Source of the DNA: CALHRB01 sp964473465
Lineage (GTDB): Bacteria; Bacteroidota; Ignavibacteria; Kapaibacteriales; UBA2268
Length of the DNA: 64,000 bases
Assembly: GCA_964473465.1 (NCBI GenBank)
Contig: CAYYPE010000001.1
Location: 248,001 to 312,000 of the forward strand
Direction: 5' to 3'
The translations under genes were made by a program, and so were the position numbers. This document shows, in pieces, positions 52,216-61,690 of the stretch. How positions within the stretch are numbered: position 1 is the stretch's first letter; the number at the start of each line of letters is the position of its first letter. The notes under the pieces are model-generated. The model saw nothing but the letters and a program-made list of their open reading frames with translations. It did not search any database and was not told where the DNA came from.

Positions 52216-54795
52216 TTATTTGTTTTCAATATCCAGATCATGATCAATAACTTCATCTGTTGGAGTTATTGATAGATCGGGGGAGTCCTTACCGATTTTA
52301 GATGGATCAATAGCATTGAGGAGTTCTTCTTCTTCCTTAATAGCTGGTTCAAGAAAGGAGAATGTCAAATGATTGCCACTCTCGGCTAAATCTACGACAA
52401 TTCTCGAGCCGCCTTTGAGGTTACCCCTGAGCATACTATCAGCAAGGTCGTCCTCAACATATTTCTGGAGTGCTCTTCTCAAAGGTCTTGCACCGAATTT
52501 ATCATCAAATCCTTTATCAACAAGGAAGTTTTTGGCATTTGTTGTCAACTCAAGCGTCATATTGTTAACTTTCAGTCTCTTGCGGAGTTCTTCGAGTTGA
52601 ATATCAATAATTTCAAAAATATGCTCTCTTCTAAGTTTATGGAAGATTATAAAGTCATCAATACGGTTGATAAATTCTGGATTGAAGAGTCTTTTGATTG
52701 ATTCTTCGATAGTGTTTTTAACGTTTTCATCTTCGGCAATTGCAGTTGATTCGGTGAAACCGATTTTACCACCAATTTTGATATCTCTTGTTCCAACATT
52801 AGATGTCATAATAATGACAGTATTTTTGAAATCAACACGCCTGCCGAGACCGTCTGTTAATATGCCGTCATCAAAAACCTGAAGAAGAATATTGAAAACA
52901 TCTGGATGAGCTTTTTCGATTTCATCAAGGAGAATGATGCTGTAAGGTTTTCGTCTAACTTTTTCAGTAAGTTGCCCACCTTCTTCGTAACCGACATATC
53001 CCGGAGGAGCCCCTACAAACCTTGAGACAGTGAATTTTTCCATGTATTCACTCATATCAATTCTGATGAGAGCATCTTCGCTATCGAACATAACTCGTGC
53101 AAGTGCTTTTGCCAGCTCTGTTTTTCCAACGCCGGTTGGTCCGAGGAACATAAATGAGCCAATAGGACGTTTTGGATCTTTTAATCCGGCTCTGGCACGC
53201 CTGATAGCTTTGCTTAGATGTTCAATTGCCTCGTCCTGACCGACAACCATTTTCTTTAGGTCAGCATCGAGATTCATCAATTTGGCGGATTCGCCTTCTG
53301 CAATCTTATTGACAGGGATACCAGTCATCATTGAAACAACATCGGCGATATCGTCTTCGCTGACTGTGAAGTAAGTCTCGCTGGATCTGAGTTCCCATTC
53401 GTTTTTAGCTGCTTCGAGTTCTGATTGAAGTCTTTTCTCTACATCACGAAGTTTTGCAGCTTCTTCAAAATTTTGATTTTTGACAACCTGATTTTTTTGA
53501 AATCTAAGTTCTTCAATTTTTTCCTCGAGTTCGATAATTTCTTTTGGAACCTGAATATTTGCGAGGTGGACTCTTGCACCAGCTTCATCAAGAACATCTA
53601 TTGCTTTGTCAGGAAAATTCCTGTCAGAAATGTAACGCTCTGAGAGTCTGACACAGGAAATGATAGAATCCTCACTATATTTTACATTATGATGCTCTTC
53701 GTATCTATCCTTAAGATTTTCAAGGATTAATTTTGTCTCTTCTGCTGAAGGAGGATCAACAATAATTTTCTGGAATCTTCTATCGAGAGCACCATCTTTT
53801 TCGATGTACTGGCGGTATTCATCGAGTGTTGTAGCTCCAATACACTGAATTTCACCTCTCGAGAGAGCAGGTTTGAACATATTGGAAGCATCAAGAGAAC
53901 CTGAAGCACCTCCGGCACCGACGATTGTATGAAGTTCGTCAATGAAAAGTATAACATCTTTGGCTTTTTCAAGCTCATTCATAACTGCTTTCATTCTTTC
54001 TTCGAACTGACCCCGGTATTTAGTGCCGGCAACGAGCGAAGCAAGGTCAAGCGTTACAATGCGTTTATCAAAAAGAACTCTTGGAACTTTTCTTTGAACA
54101 ATTTTGAGTGCTAAACCTTCAACAATTGCTGTCTTACCAACGCCCGGTTCACCAATAAGCACAGGATTATTCTTTTTACGTCTGGAAAGCACCTGAGAAA
54201 CTCGCTCGATTTCCTTTTCCCTGCCTATGACAGGGTCGAGTTTGTCTTCGAGTGCTAATTTTGTTAAATCTCTGCCAAAGTTATCGAGGACAGGAGTTTT
54301 CATTCTCTCTTTTTGTCCAGATTTGGCGAAGTTTGGTGTTCGTTGAGAGGAACTTGGTTTACCACTTATGATGTTGTCCAGTTCTTTTCTTGCATTTTCG
54401 TAAGTAACGGAAAATTGGGAGAGAATCTGTGCAGAAATATTCTCTTCATCACGTAATAATGATAGAAGAAGATGCTCAGTGCCAATAACGTCGGATTTAT
54501 ATAGTTTAGCTTCGAGGTAAGTGATTTTCAAAACCTTTTCGGCTTGCTTTGTCAATGGTATATTGCCAATGGTAATGGTAGAACTTGAGCCTTTAACAAA
54601 ATCTTCGATGGTTTTCTTCAATTTGTAAAGGTCAACGCCAAGATTTCGCAAAATTTTGACGGCTATCCCTTCTCCTTCCCGGATGATTCCAAGCAGGAGA
54701 TGTTCGGTTCCGATGTAATCATGCCCTAATCGTAAAGCTTCGTCACGACTCAATCTGATAACATCGTTTACTCTGTTTGAAAAATTGCCTTCCAT
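52216..54795 (-). CDS. clpC: ATP-dependent Clp protease ATP-binding subunit ClpC
   Basis: AAA+ unfoldase that feeds ClpP. 859 residues: double Clp-N repeats (about 1-145, with GTEHLLLGIIRE and GTEHLLLSLLRD), first AAA module with GEPGVGKT (about 215), a UVR/M-domain (QNFEEAAKLRDVEKRL, about 435), second AAA module with GPTGVGKT (about 550) and arginine finger region, and the C-terminal ClpB-D2-small domain. The UVR segment marks it as ClpC rather than ClpB or ClpA. Acidic tail. clpP, ctsR and mcsAB are not nearby. Confidence 0.95.
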   Translation of the reverse strand: MEGNFSNRVNDVIRLSRDEALRLGHDYIGTEHLLLGIIREGEGIAVKILRNLGVDLYKLKKTIEDFVKGSSSTITIGNIPLTKQAEKVLKITYLEAKLYKSDVIGTEHLLLSLLRDEENISAQILSQFSVTYENARKELDNIISGKPSSSQRTPNFAKSGQKERMKTPVLDNFGRDLTKLALEDKLDPVIGREKEIERVSQVLSRRKKNNPVLIGEPGVGKTAIVEGLALKIVQRKVPRVLFDKRIVTLDLASLVAGTKYRGQFEERMKAVMNELEKAKDVILFIDELHTIVGAGGASGSLDASNMFKPALSRGEIQCIGATTLDEYRQYIEKDGALDRRFQKIIVDPPSAEETKLILENLKDRYEEHHNVKYSEDSIISCVRLSERYISDRNFPDKAIDVLDEAGARVHLANIQVPKEIIELEEKIEELRFQKNQVVKNQNFEEAAKLRDVEKRLQSELEAAKNEWELRSSETYFTVSEDDIADVVSMMTGIPVNKIAEGESAKLMNLDADLKKMVVGQDEAIEHLSKAIRRARAGLKDPKRPIGSFMFLGPTGVGKTELAKALARVMFDSEDALIRIDMSEYMEKFTVSRFVGAPPGYVGYEEGGQLTEKVRRKPYSIILLDEIEKAHPDVFNILLQVFDDGILTDGLGRRVDFKNTVIIMTSNVGTRDIKIGGKIGFTESTAIAEDENVKNTIEESIKRLFNPEFINRIDDFIIFHKLRREHIFEIIDIQLEELRKRLKVNNMTLELTTNAKNFLVDKGFDDKFGARPLRRALQKYVEDDLADSMLRGNLKGGSRIVVDLAESGNHLTFSFLEPAIKEEEELLNAIDPSKIGKDSPDLSITPTDEVIDHDLDIENK

Positions 54796-54941
54796 AAAAA
54801 CTCTTATTATTTAATATTTAGTTTATTATTTTCTTATGGCACTTTAAAGATAATAAATTTGGTGCCAGTAATTATATGAACTAAGTCTTAAGACGGTTTT
54901 GAGTTTTTTTTATTTATTGTCGGTTTGTAGTTCTCAAAGGC

Positions 54942-56027
54942 TTAAACCATTTCGATATTCTGGCTAAGGATTTCGGCTCTTTCTGCTATTTGTAGGTTTT
55001 GGATAATTGGGTCAAGGTTACCTTCTATAACTTCTTTTAGTGAATAGTTCTTGTTTTCTCCTTCGAGGCGGTGGTCTGTAACACGATTTTGAGGGAAATT
55101 ATAAGTTCTGATTTTTTCAGAGCGGTCGCCGGATTTAACCATGGACTTTCTTGCAGTGGATATTTCCTGCTGTTGCTTTTCGAGTTCTAATTCATAGATT
55201 CTTGAACGGAGGACTTTCATAGCTTTTTCACGGTTTTTTAACTGGCTACGCTCGTCTTGACAGGACACAACGATTCCAGTAGGTAAATGAACAAGTCTGA
55301 CGGCAGTTTCGACTTTGTTAACATTTTGTCCGCCTTTGCCACCTGAACGGAAAATATCAATTCTGAGGTCTTCATCTTTAATCTCGACATCAATATCTTC
55401 AGCTTCCGGTAGAACAGCTACAGTTGCAGCTGATGTGTGCAATCTGCCGCTTGCTTCTGTTTCGGGAACTCGCTGAACCCTATGGACACCGCTTTCATAC
55501 TTAAACAAACCATAAGCATTTTCGCCGGAAACGGAAAAAACAATTTCTTTGAAACCACCCTTTTCTGACTCGTTAAAGTCAATTATATCAATTGAAAAGT
55601 TTTTAGTTTCGGCATATCTTTTATACATATCGAACAAATCTCCGACAAAAATACCTGCTTCGTCTCCACCTGTTCCAGCTCTCATTTCAACTATGCAGTT
55701 TTTCATATCATTCGGGTCTTTGGGTATAAGCATAATTTTAAGTTCTTCTTCCAAAGACTGAAGCTGTTCTTCCAGCGAACTGAGTTCCTGATAGGCAAAA
55801 TCTCGCATCTCGGAATCAGTAGAAGGAGAATCAATTATTTCTTTTGTTGATTCGATGTCTTCAAGGATTTTCAGATATTTTTCCGAAGCTTCTGCAATTG
55901 GTTGAAGATGTTTGAAATCTCTTGAAATTTTCTTATATCTTGAGACGTCATTTATAATTTCGGGCTTGTTTAGTTCATTTGATAATTGTTTATAGCGATC
56001 TAATATTGAATTTAATTTTTCTTTCAT
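54942..56027 (-). CDS. prfA: peptide chain release factor 1
   Basis: Reads UAA and UAG and releases the finished peptide. 361 residues with the stop-codon recognition motif PET in RVPETEASGRLHTSAATVAV (RF2 would have SPF) and the catalytic GGQ in RSGGKGGQNVNKVETAV (Gln near residue 233), which PrmC methylates. Helical N-terminal domain complete. It is divergent from the lipoprotein gene at 56147; prmC is not adjacent. Confidence 0.96.
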   Translation of the reverse strand: MKEKLNSILDRYKQLSNELNKPEIINDVSRYKKISRDFKHLQPIAEASEKYLKILEDIESTKEIIDSPSTDSEMRDFAYQELSSLEEQLQSLEEELKIMLIPKDPNDMKNCIVEMRAGTGGDEAGIFVGDLFDMYKRYAETKNFSIDIIDFNESEKGGFKEIVFSVSGENAYGLFKYESGVHRVQRVPETEASGRLHTSAATVAVLPEAEDIDVEIKDEDLRIDIFRSGGKGGQNVNKVETAVRLVHLPTGIVVSCQDERSQLKNREKAMKVLRSRIYELELEKQQQEISTARKSMVKSGDRSEKIRTYNFPQNRVTDHRLEGENKNYSLKEVIEGNLDPIIQNLQIAERAEILSQNIEMV

Positions 56028-56146
56028 TATTTAAAACTTAAATTTAGTTGAATAAGACATATTAGAGACGAAGTCAAAAGTTTTTAATTTACTATGAAAT
56101 ATTCACTAATTTTTATTAAATTGTAAAGTTAAAATATTGTAAACTT

Positions 56147-58108
56147 ATGAAACTAATACACTTAAAGTTATTAATTTATTTTGGCAGCTTAGTTTTTTTT
56201 GTATCCTGTGCAAAAGAGAACCCATTACTTGTTAATCCTCCATCGCCGGCAGAAACTGTTAAAATCAGATTATTTAATCTCGCAGGCGACCAAAAGGATC
56301 GAAAGCTCATAATTGGTGGGGTTAATGAAACTAATCTGACAAAATATGAATCGCTGTCTGACACTATAAAGCCAACTCCCGAAGATTCTGTTAGCTTAAT
56401 AATTCGAGGAAATAATGTTGAGGATTTCAGATTGACAAACAGATTCAGAGTAATAAGAAATACGAATTACACAGTTTTCGCTCTTGAATCCACAGACAAA
56501 ATTAAACCCGTTGATACTGTTATTATTCTTGGCACAACACCGGGATTGTATATTAATCCGAATACTTCCATTGTTTCATTTATAAATACGAACAATGATA
56601 CTAATGTCAGTTATTCGGTTGTGATGGGGTGTCCAAGCGGAACACCAATCGCACAAAATATAACATACAGAACGATAAGCTTTCAATCCCAGTTACCAAG
56701 CGGGAGGTTGCCAATTTCACTTATCAAAAACTACAAGGACTCAATCAAAATTATCGGGCTATTCGAATTAGATTTAAAATCCGGCGATGAATATGGTATA
56801 ATAATCAGGTTCAAAGAGGGCAGGGAAGAGCTATATCAACTTGATCAAAATGATTTATCACAAAATGCTCTAGCAAAAGTTCAGAAAATCGAAAATAGCC
56901 AGAGTTTGATGAGGGTAATAAACTTTTCAACAAGCAATATCAGCGTTGAGAAATTTGAAAATGAATCAATTGAAAATGATATGACAGAATTATCCATTGG
57001 AGATTATAAATCTATTTCAGCTTGTGCAAGCACTCTGAAGGATTCAATAAACATTTTTGTTGCAAATAATTTGAAGAGCACTATATCTTCTTCACTTGAA
57101 GTTCTCGAAAAATATACTCTATTAGTTTTTGATTCAAAGGAAGAAAAGGCTGGTCTTTCAATACTTGCTACTCCAATAAGATTATACCAGAGCCTTGAAG
57201 GAAAATCTTTAATAAGAGTTGTAAATGCAGATTATTTGAGGGATGGGCTTACTATATCGCTCGGCGGAAGAAATGACACAAATTCAGCTGGTTACCGTAG
57301 TGGTGATGTTCTTGCTTCGGGACTGGCTTATGGAAAAATCTCAGAATATGTGATACTTCCATCAGGCAGGGCGCCTATTACTGTTTTTTCTTCATCGGCT
57401 CCGACAAAGCTCTTAAAAACAGCCATCGGTCAGTTCGAGAGCAATAAGCGATACCTGCTTTCAATATTTGTGGACGATAAAGGCAAAGAGCAAATTTCTC
57501 TCATTGAAGATAACGAAGTAAGTAAAAAGATTGAAGCATTGAAAGAGGGTATTTTTACTCAAATTATTAATGCTATACCCGGAATTGGCAAAATGAATCT
57601 GAAGATTGATAATATTTTGAATAATTCCTTTATTGATTACACTTCTTCTTTGGCAACCGTTTTACCGACTGAGGAAACCCAGATACGAATTAATGAAAAG
57701 AGTTATCAATTTACTCCAACAAATAATTCGAGTTCAATACTTGTAGCAACTGGCGAAGAAAACAATATCGAGATTTTTGACTTAAGTGAAAGATTGCCTG
57801 CAATCGAGACAAATCTATACCATAGAAGGTTTTTTAATGCGTGCAAAGAAATTCCTATTGTTTCCTTCAGAATTGATAGTGATTCAGGAGCAACAGTGGC
57901 TGATGCAGTAAAATATGGAACAAAAACTGATTTTTATGCTGAATTCAATGACAGGAAGCTTAGTTTCTTTGTTTTTGATTATAAAAATTTGACAAGAATA
58001 TCAAAAATCAGTGATGTATCACTAACCTTTGGTAAAAATTATTCGATAATATTCACGGGTGATTCCAAAAAAGGTGGATACTCATTGATAATACAACAAG
58101 AATACTAA
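56147..58108 (+). CDS. lipoprotein with DUF4397-like repeats
   Basis: A 653-residue lipoprotein: signal peptide LLIYFGSLVFFVSC with the lipobox Cys at about residue 22, then at least four repeats of an Ig-like unit that open with a hydrophobic R-hydrophobic-hydrophobic-N strand (VKIRLFNLAG, LMRVINFS, LIRVVNADYLRDG, FTQIINAIPG), as in the DUF4397 family. Likely anchored to the outer membrane and surface or periplasm facing. It lies 34 bases before a subtilisin-like T9SS peptidase, so the pair is probably co-expressed. Function unknown. Confidence 0.75.
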   Translation: MKLIHLKLLIYFGSLVFFVSCAKENPLLVNPPSPAETVKIRLFNLAGDQKDRKLIIGGVNETNLTKYESLSDTIKPTPEDSVSLIIRGNNVEDFRLTNRFRVIRNTNYTVFALESTDKIKPVDTVIILGTTPGLYINPNTSIVSFINTNNDTNVSYSVVMGCPSGTPIAQNITYRTISFQSQLPSGRLPISLIKNYKDSIKIIGLFELDLKSGDEYGIIIRFKEGREELYQLDQNDLSQNALAKVQKIENSQSLMRVINFSTSNISVEKFENESIENDMTELSIGDYKSISACASTLKDSINIFVANNLKSTISSSLEVLEKYTLLVFDSKEEKAGLSILATPIRLYQSLEGKSLIRVVNADYLRDGLTISLGGRNDTNSAGYRSGDVLASGLAYGKISEYVILPSGRAPITVFSSSAPTKLLKTAIGQFESNKRYLLSIFVDDKGKEQISLIEDNEVSKKIEALKEGIFTQIINAIPGIGKMNLKIDNILNNSFIDYTSSLATVLPTEETQIRINEKSYQFTPTNNSSSILVATGEENNIEIFDLSERLPAIETNLYHRRFFNACKEIPIVSFRIDSDSGATVADAVKYGTKTDFYAEFNDRKLSFFVFDYKNLTRISKISDVSLTFGKNYSIIFTGDSKKGGYSLIIQQEY

Positions 58109-58142
58109 TTTTTTAAAAATATATAAATACTAAGGACTTATA

Positions 58143-61100
58143 ATGGCTCAAAATTTACTCAAATCAATTATTGGAGTAATCCTGTTGATTTTTATTATTT
58201 CCGAAGCTTACTCAATAAATTTTCAAACATATCAGCCATCAAACAGTAGAAATAAAAATGTGGCTTATACAATTTTTATTCCGGGCAAAAAACTACCAGA
58301 TGGCACTCAGGAAATGGCGAAAATATATGAAATACCAAAGCTATCAGAAGAATTTTACCTACCGAATTCAATAAACATTAAGACAAAAAGCACAATAGAT
58401 ATTTCAGGCGATGGAAAGACATTTTACTCATCTGTATTGATGAGTTTACTCAAGAATTTTAATGTAACAAAAATCAATGCACCATTCAGAAATCAGGGTG
58501 ATATTGCACTCTCGAACTATGACGAAGGTCTAACAAGAATTTTTGAGGTTTTCTATTCGTATCCTATTGACCCTTACGAACTATGTAAGGAGTTAATGAA
58601 AAATCCGGAGGTTGAATATGCAACACCAGTTTTCAAGCGATTTACAAATGATTTTTATCCCAATGACCCGGACTCTTCAAAGCAATGGTATATTAACAAT
58701 TTACTTATGAAAAAGGCATGGGATATTTCGAAAGGGGATAAAAGCGTTAAAATCGCTATAGTTGATTCAGGTGTTGATTGGGAACATCCCGATTTACAGG
58801 CAAATATCTGGATTAATCCCGGTGAAGGTGGAACGGACAGCGAAGGCAAAGATAAAAGAACAAACGGTAAAGATGATGACAGTAACGGAAAAATAGATGA
58901 CTGGCATGGATGGGATATGATTGGAAATATTAATCAAAACGAGCTTTTCAGTGGTCAGTATAAAGAAGATAACAATCCGAAAAATGTATCAGGTTTTCAT
59001 GGCACACACGTGGCAGGATGTGCTTCTGCGGTTACTAATAACAATATTGGGATAGCAGGAATAGGATTTAATTGCTCGCTAATACCCGTTAAATGTGCAC
59101 CTGATGCTTCAACATCTGGAATTTTCAGGGCGTATGAAGCAATTACTTATGCTGCCAGTCTTGGAGCTGATATTATCAATTGCAGCTGGGGTGGTCCCGG
59201 TTTCAGTCCGGTCGAGCAGGAGGTTATAACAGCGGCTTATAAAAAAGGATGTGTCATAGTAGTAGCAGCTGGAAACGACAACCAGTTCAATATTGACGAT
59301 GGGGGGCAGTTTCCTGCAGGATATGACAATGTTTTGTGTGTTGGCTCAACAGCTTCAAATAACAGGGTTTCTGGTTTTTCTAACATTGGAATTTCTGTAA
59401 CTGTTTACTCACCAGGCTCATCAATTTACTCGACCATGCCTAACAACGGTTATTCCAATCAAAACGGAACTTCAATGGCTTCCCCAATTACATCAGGGAT
59501 AGCCGGACTTATTAAGTCTTTGCACAAAGATTGGTCGCCGAAACAGATAATACACCAGATAAGGAGCACCTCAGACAATGTTGTAACAACAGATTCAACC
59601 AAAAGGCACATATTTTATGGTAGAGCGAATGCTTATAAAGCTCTTGACTATAACAGAGGTAAAGGCAACGAAATACCCGGCTTGGAAATTTCGGAGGCTA
59701 AATTTGTTTCAGGAGATGCACTTACTGATTATGACCCAAAGCTTATGTCGTTGAAGGTTACCAACTACTTATCGAATGCAAATAATGTAAAAATTACTAT
59801 TTCCTCACTTGATAACATACTATCAATAACAGGTGGTAGTATTGAGCTTGGAAGTCTTGGAAACCTTCAAACAAAACCATTTACTTTGATGGTGCAGTTG
59901 CAGAAATCTAATCCATGGTATCGTGGCTGGGCAAAATTGCTTGTTACATTTACAAGTGGAAATTATAAAGATTTCCAGCTTTTGAAAGTTCCAATTCAGC
60001 TTGAATCGAAAAACAGTTATTCGCAGGTCTTTGCAGTGCCCGATTATTATATGCCTGTTTGGTTTGATGCCATGTCTGCTGGCGAAAGTCTTCTATGGGG
60101 TGTAGGACAGGGCGGCTTCCTTGGAACACAGGGAGGCTTTTTAAGGTATTATAACGGTCAAGTTACAAATCGCTCACTCGGACAGCCAGCTTATACTATT
60201 TATGCATTTAATGAATCAAAAGCTGTTGCAGGAACCAGCACATCAAACGGGACTGTTGCTAATGTTATGATAACAGCTAATGGCGGAGGAAACTGGTCAA
60301 CAATAGGTGTTTCGCAAATAACAGGTTTTATAAATAAAATCCACTTTTTTGATGAGAATAATGGTGTATTTACCGGCGATCCAAAGAATGGCAAATGGGG
60401 AATTGCAAAAACAAGCGATGGTGGAAATAACTGGGTGCAAATTCAAAATGTTCCTTTACCACAAGCAAACGAAACATGCTTCAATACTGCGAATTTTTGG
60501 AATGGGGATGTTGGTGCTTTTGGAACCACACAATCGAGAGTTTTCATTACCACAAACCGTGGAGAGAACTGGAAGGTGTCCTCAATTTCTGGAGCCGGGG
60601 CTGTTTATTATCTTGCATTAAAAGATGAGTTGAACGGTTTTGCAGTTTATAATCAATTGGGAGATACTACTTCCAGAATTGTAGCATCTACTTCAAACGG
60701 TGGAACGACGTGGATACCAAACAGATATAGATTTCAAAGCGGGGCTATGCCTGTGGGATTTTTTAATATTAAAAATTCAAGAGGATTGTATGTTGTTTGT
60801 TCTGGAGGGCAGGTTTACACAACAACAGATAATGGAGCAACATGGGAGGCTGTATTAAGCCAGTATCACGGGACAGTTCAACTGGGAACAGGGTATGCAT
60901 ATCGTTCTAACAGGGCGAGGGCATGGAATTTATCTGAATCAGCAGGATATCTTGATTTTGCGTTCGACCCTCAAAATGTTAAAAAGGAAGTTCAGCTTGT
61001 TACTTCTGCTAATGAAGACTTCGATACTGTAAAGGTTGGAAGCAGTAAATCCAAAACAATCAGCATAAAAAATACCGGAAACATAGAATTAAACTTCAAG

Positions 61101-61592
61101 GACTTCCGATTCAGTGCGGGAGCAAATACTGATTCAATCGAATTCAGAATTTTCGGAGCAACACCCAGCTTAATAAATCCAGAGGAGGTTATTAACATAA
61201 GAGTCAGGTTTGTGCCAGAAACCCCCGGAACGAAAGAGGCTGATTTTATCATTGATTTTGAAGATGAAACAATTCAGGATTTAGTTGTTAAATTGAAAGG
61301 AATTGCTGTTGAAGATCCGTCTTATGTTTCTGCAGAATACCTTGAAAACAATTTTATTGATATAATACCTAATCCTTCTCGTGAGTTTATAGAAATCAGA
61401 ATTTTAAATAAGGGCTTGCTTTCTGCAACTGAAAATGATAAAATAAAGATATATAACATATTAGGGGATTGCGTCCTATCCTCAGGGACTTTGGATAGCT
61501 CAACTTTAAAAAGAATAGATGTATCTCCCCTTCCTGCTGGAATTTATTTTATTCGTTTAGGGAATTTGGTTGAGAGCTTTATTAAAATTTAG
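58143..61592 (+). CDS. subtilisin-like (S8) serine peptidase with T9SS sorting domain
   Basis: A 1149-residue secreted peptidase: signal peptide (1-23), a propeptide-like region (about 24-170), an S8 catalytic domain (about 190-500) with triad Asp208 (IVDSGVDWEHPD), His286 (HGTHVAGCASA) and Ser444 (NGTSMASP), and the oxyanion Asn in AAGNDN. A Ycf48/BNR-like propeller follows (about 650-940; TSDGGNNW, TDNGATW), then an ASH/choice-of-anchor domain (about 950-1055) and a T9SS type A sorting domain (IIPNPSREF ... GIYFIRL). Predicted cell-surface protease. Substrate unknown; it could process other T9SS cargo or external protein. Confidence 0.9.
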   Translation: MAQNLLKSIIGVILLIFIISEAYSINFQTYQPSNSRNKNVAYTIFIPGKKLPDGTQEMAKIYEIPKLSEEFYLPNSINIKTKSTIDISGDGKTFYSSVLMSLLKNFNVTKINAPFRNQGDIALSNYDEGLTRIFEVFYSYPIDPYELCKELMKNPEVEYATPVFKRFTNDFYPNDPDSSKQWYINNLLMKKAWDISKGDKSVKIAIVDSGVDWEHPDLQANIWINPGEGGTDSEGKDKRTNGKDDDSNGKIDDWHGWDMIGNINQNELFSGQYKEDNNPKNVSGFHGTHVAGCASAVTNNNIGIAGIGFNCSLIPVKCAPDASTSGIFRAYEAITYAASLGADIINCSWGGPGFSPVEQEVITAAYKKGCVIVVAAGNDNQFNIDDGGQFPAGYDNVLCVGSTASNNRVSGFSNIGISVTVYSPGSSIYSTMPNNGYSNQNGTSMASPITSGIAGLIKSLHKDWSPKQIIHQIRSTSDNVVTTDSTKRHIFYGRANAYKALDYNRGKGNEIPGLEISEAKFVSGDALTDYDPKLMSLKVTNYLSNANNVKITISSLDNILSITGGSIELGSLGNLQTKPFTLMVQLQKSNPWYRGWAKLLVTFTSGNYKDFQLLKVPIQLESKNSYSQVFAVPDYYMPVWFDAMSAGESLLWGVGQGGFLGTQGGFLRYYNGQVTNRSLGQPAYTIYAFNESKAVAGTSTSNGTVANVMITANGGGNWSTIGVSQITGFINKIHFFDENNGVFTGDPKNGKWGIAKTSDGGNNWVQIQNVPLPQANETCFNTANFWNGDVGAFGTTQSRVFITTNRGENWKVSSISGAGAVYYLALKDELNGFAVYNQLGDTTSRIVASTSNGGTTWIPNRYRFQSGAMPVGFFNIKNSRGLYVVCSGGQVYTTTDNGATWEAVLSQYHGTVQLGTGYAYRSNRARAWNLSESAGYLDFAFDPQNVKKEVQLVTSANEDFDTVKVGSSKSKTISIKNTGNIELNFKDFRFSAGANTDSIEFRIFGATPSLINPEEVINIRVRFVPETPGTKEADFIIDFEDETIQDLVVKLKGIAVEDPSYVSAEYLENNFIDIIPNPSREFIEIRILNKGLLSATENDKIKIYNILGDCVLSSGTLDSSTLKRIDVSPLPAGIYFIRLGNLVESFIKI

Positions 61593-61643
61593 ATAATTTT
61601 ACCATAACATTTATCCCCGGTTTTTAAAGGATTATGAAAATGA

Positions 61644-61674
61644 AAAGGGGGTGTCATTTTGAGACAGCCCCTTT
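61644..61674. terminator. bidirectional terminator between the S8 peptidase and the sulfotransferase-like gene
   Basis: AAAGGGG plus TGTC pairs with GACA plus CCCCTTT (61644-61655 and 61663-61674) with one G-G mismatch and a loop of seven bases. The T run is better on the minus strand, so it may mainly serve the minus-strand gene. Confidence 0.65.
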
Positions 61675-61690
61675 ACAATTAAGCAAAAAT

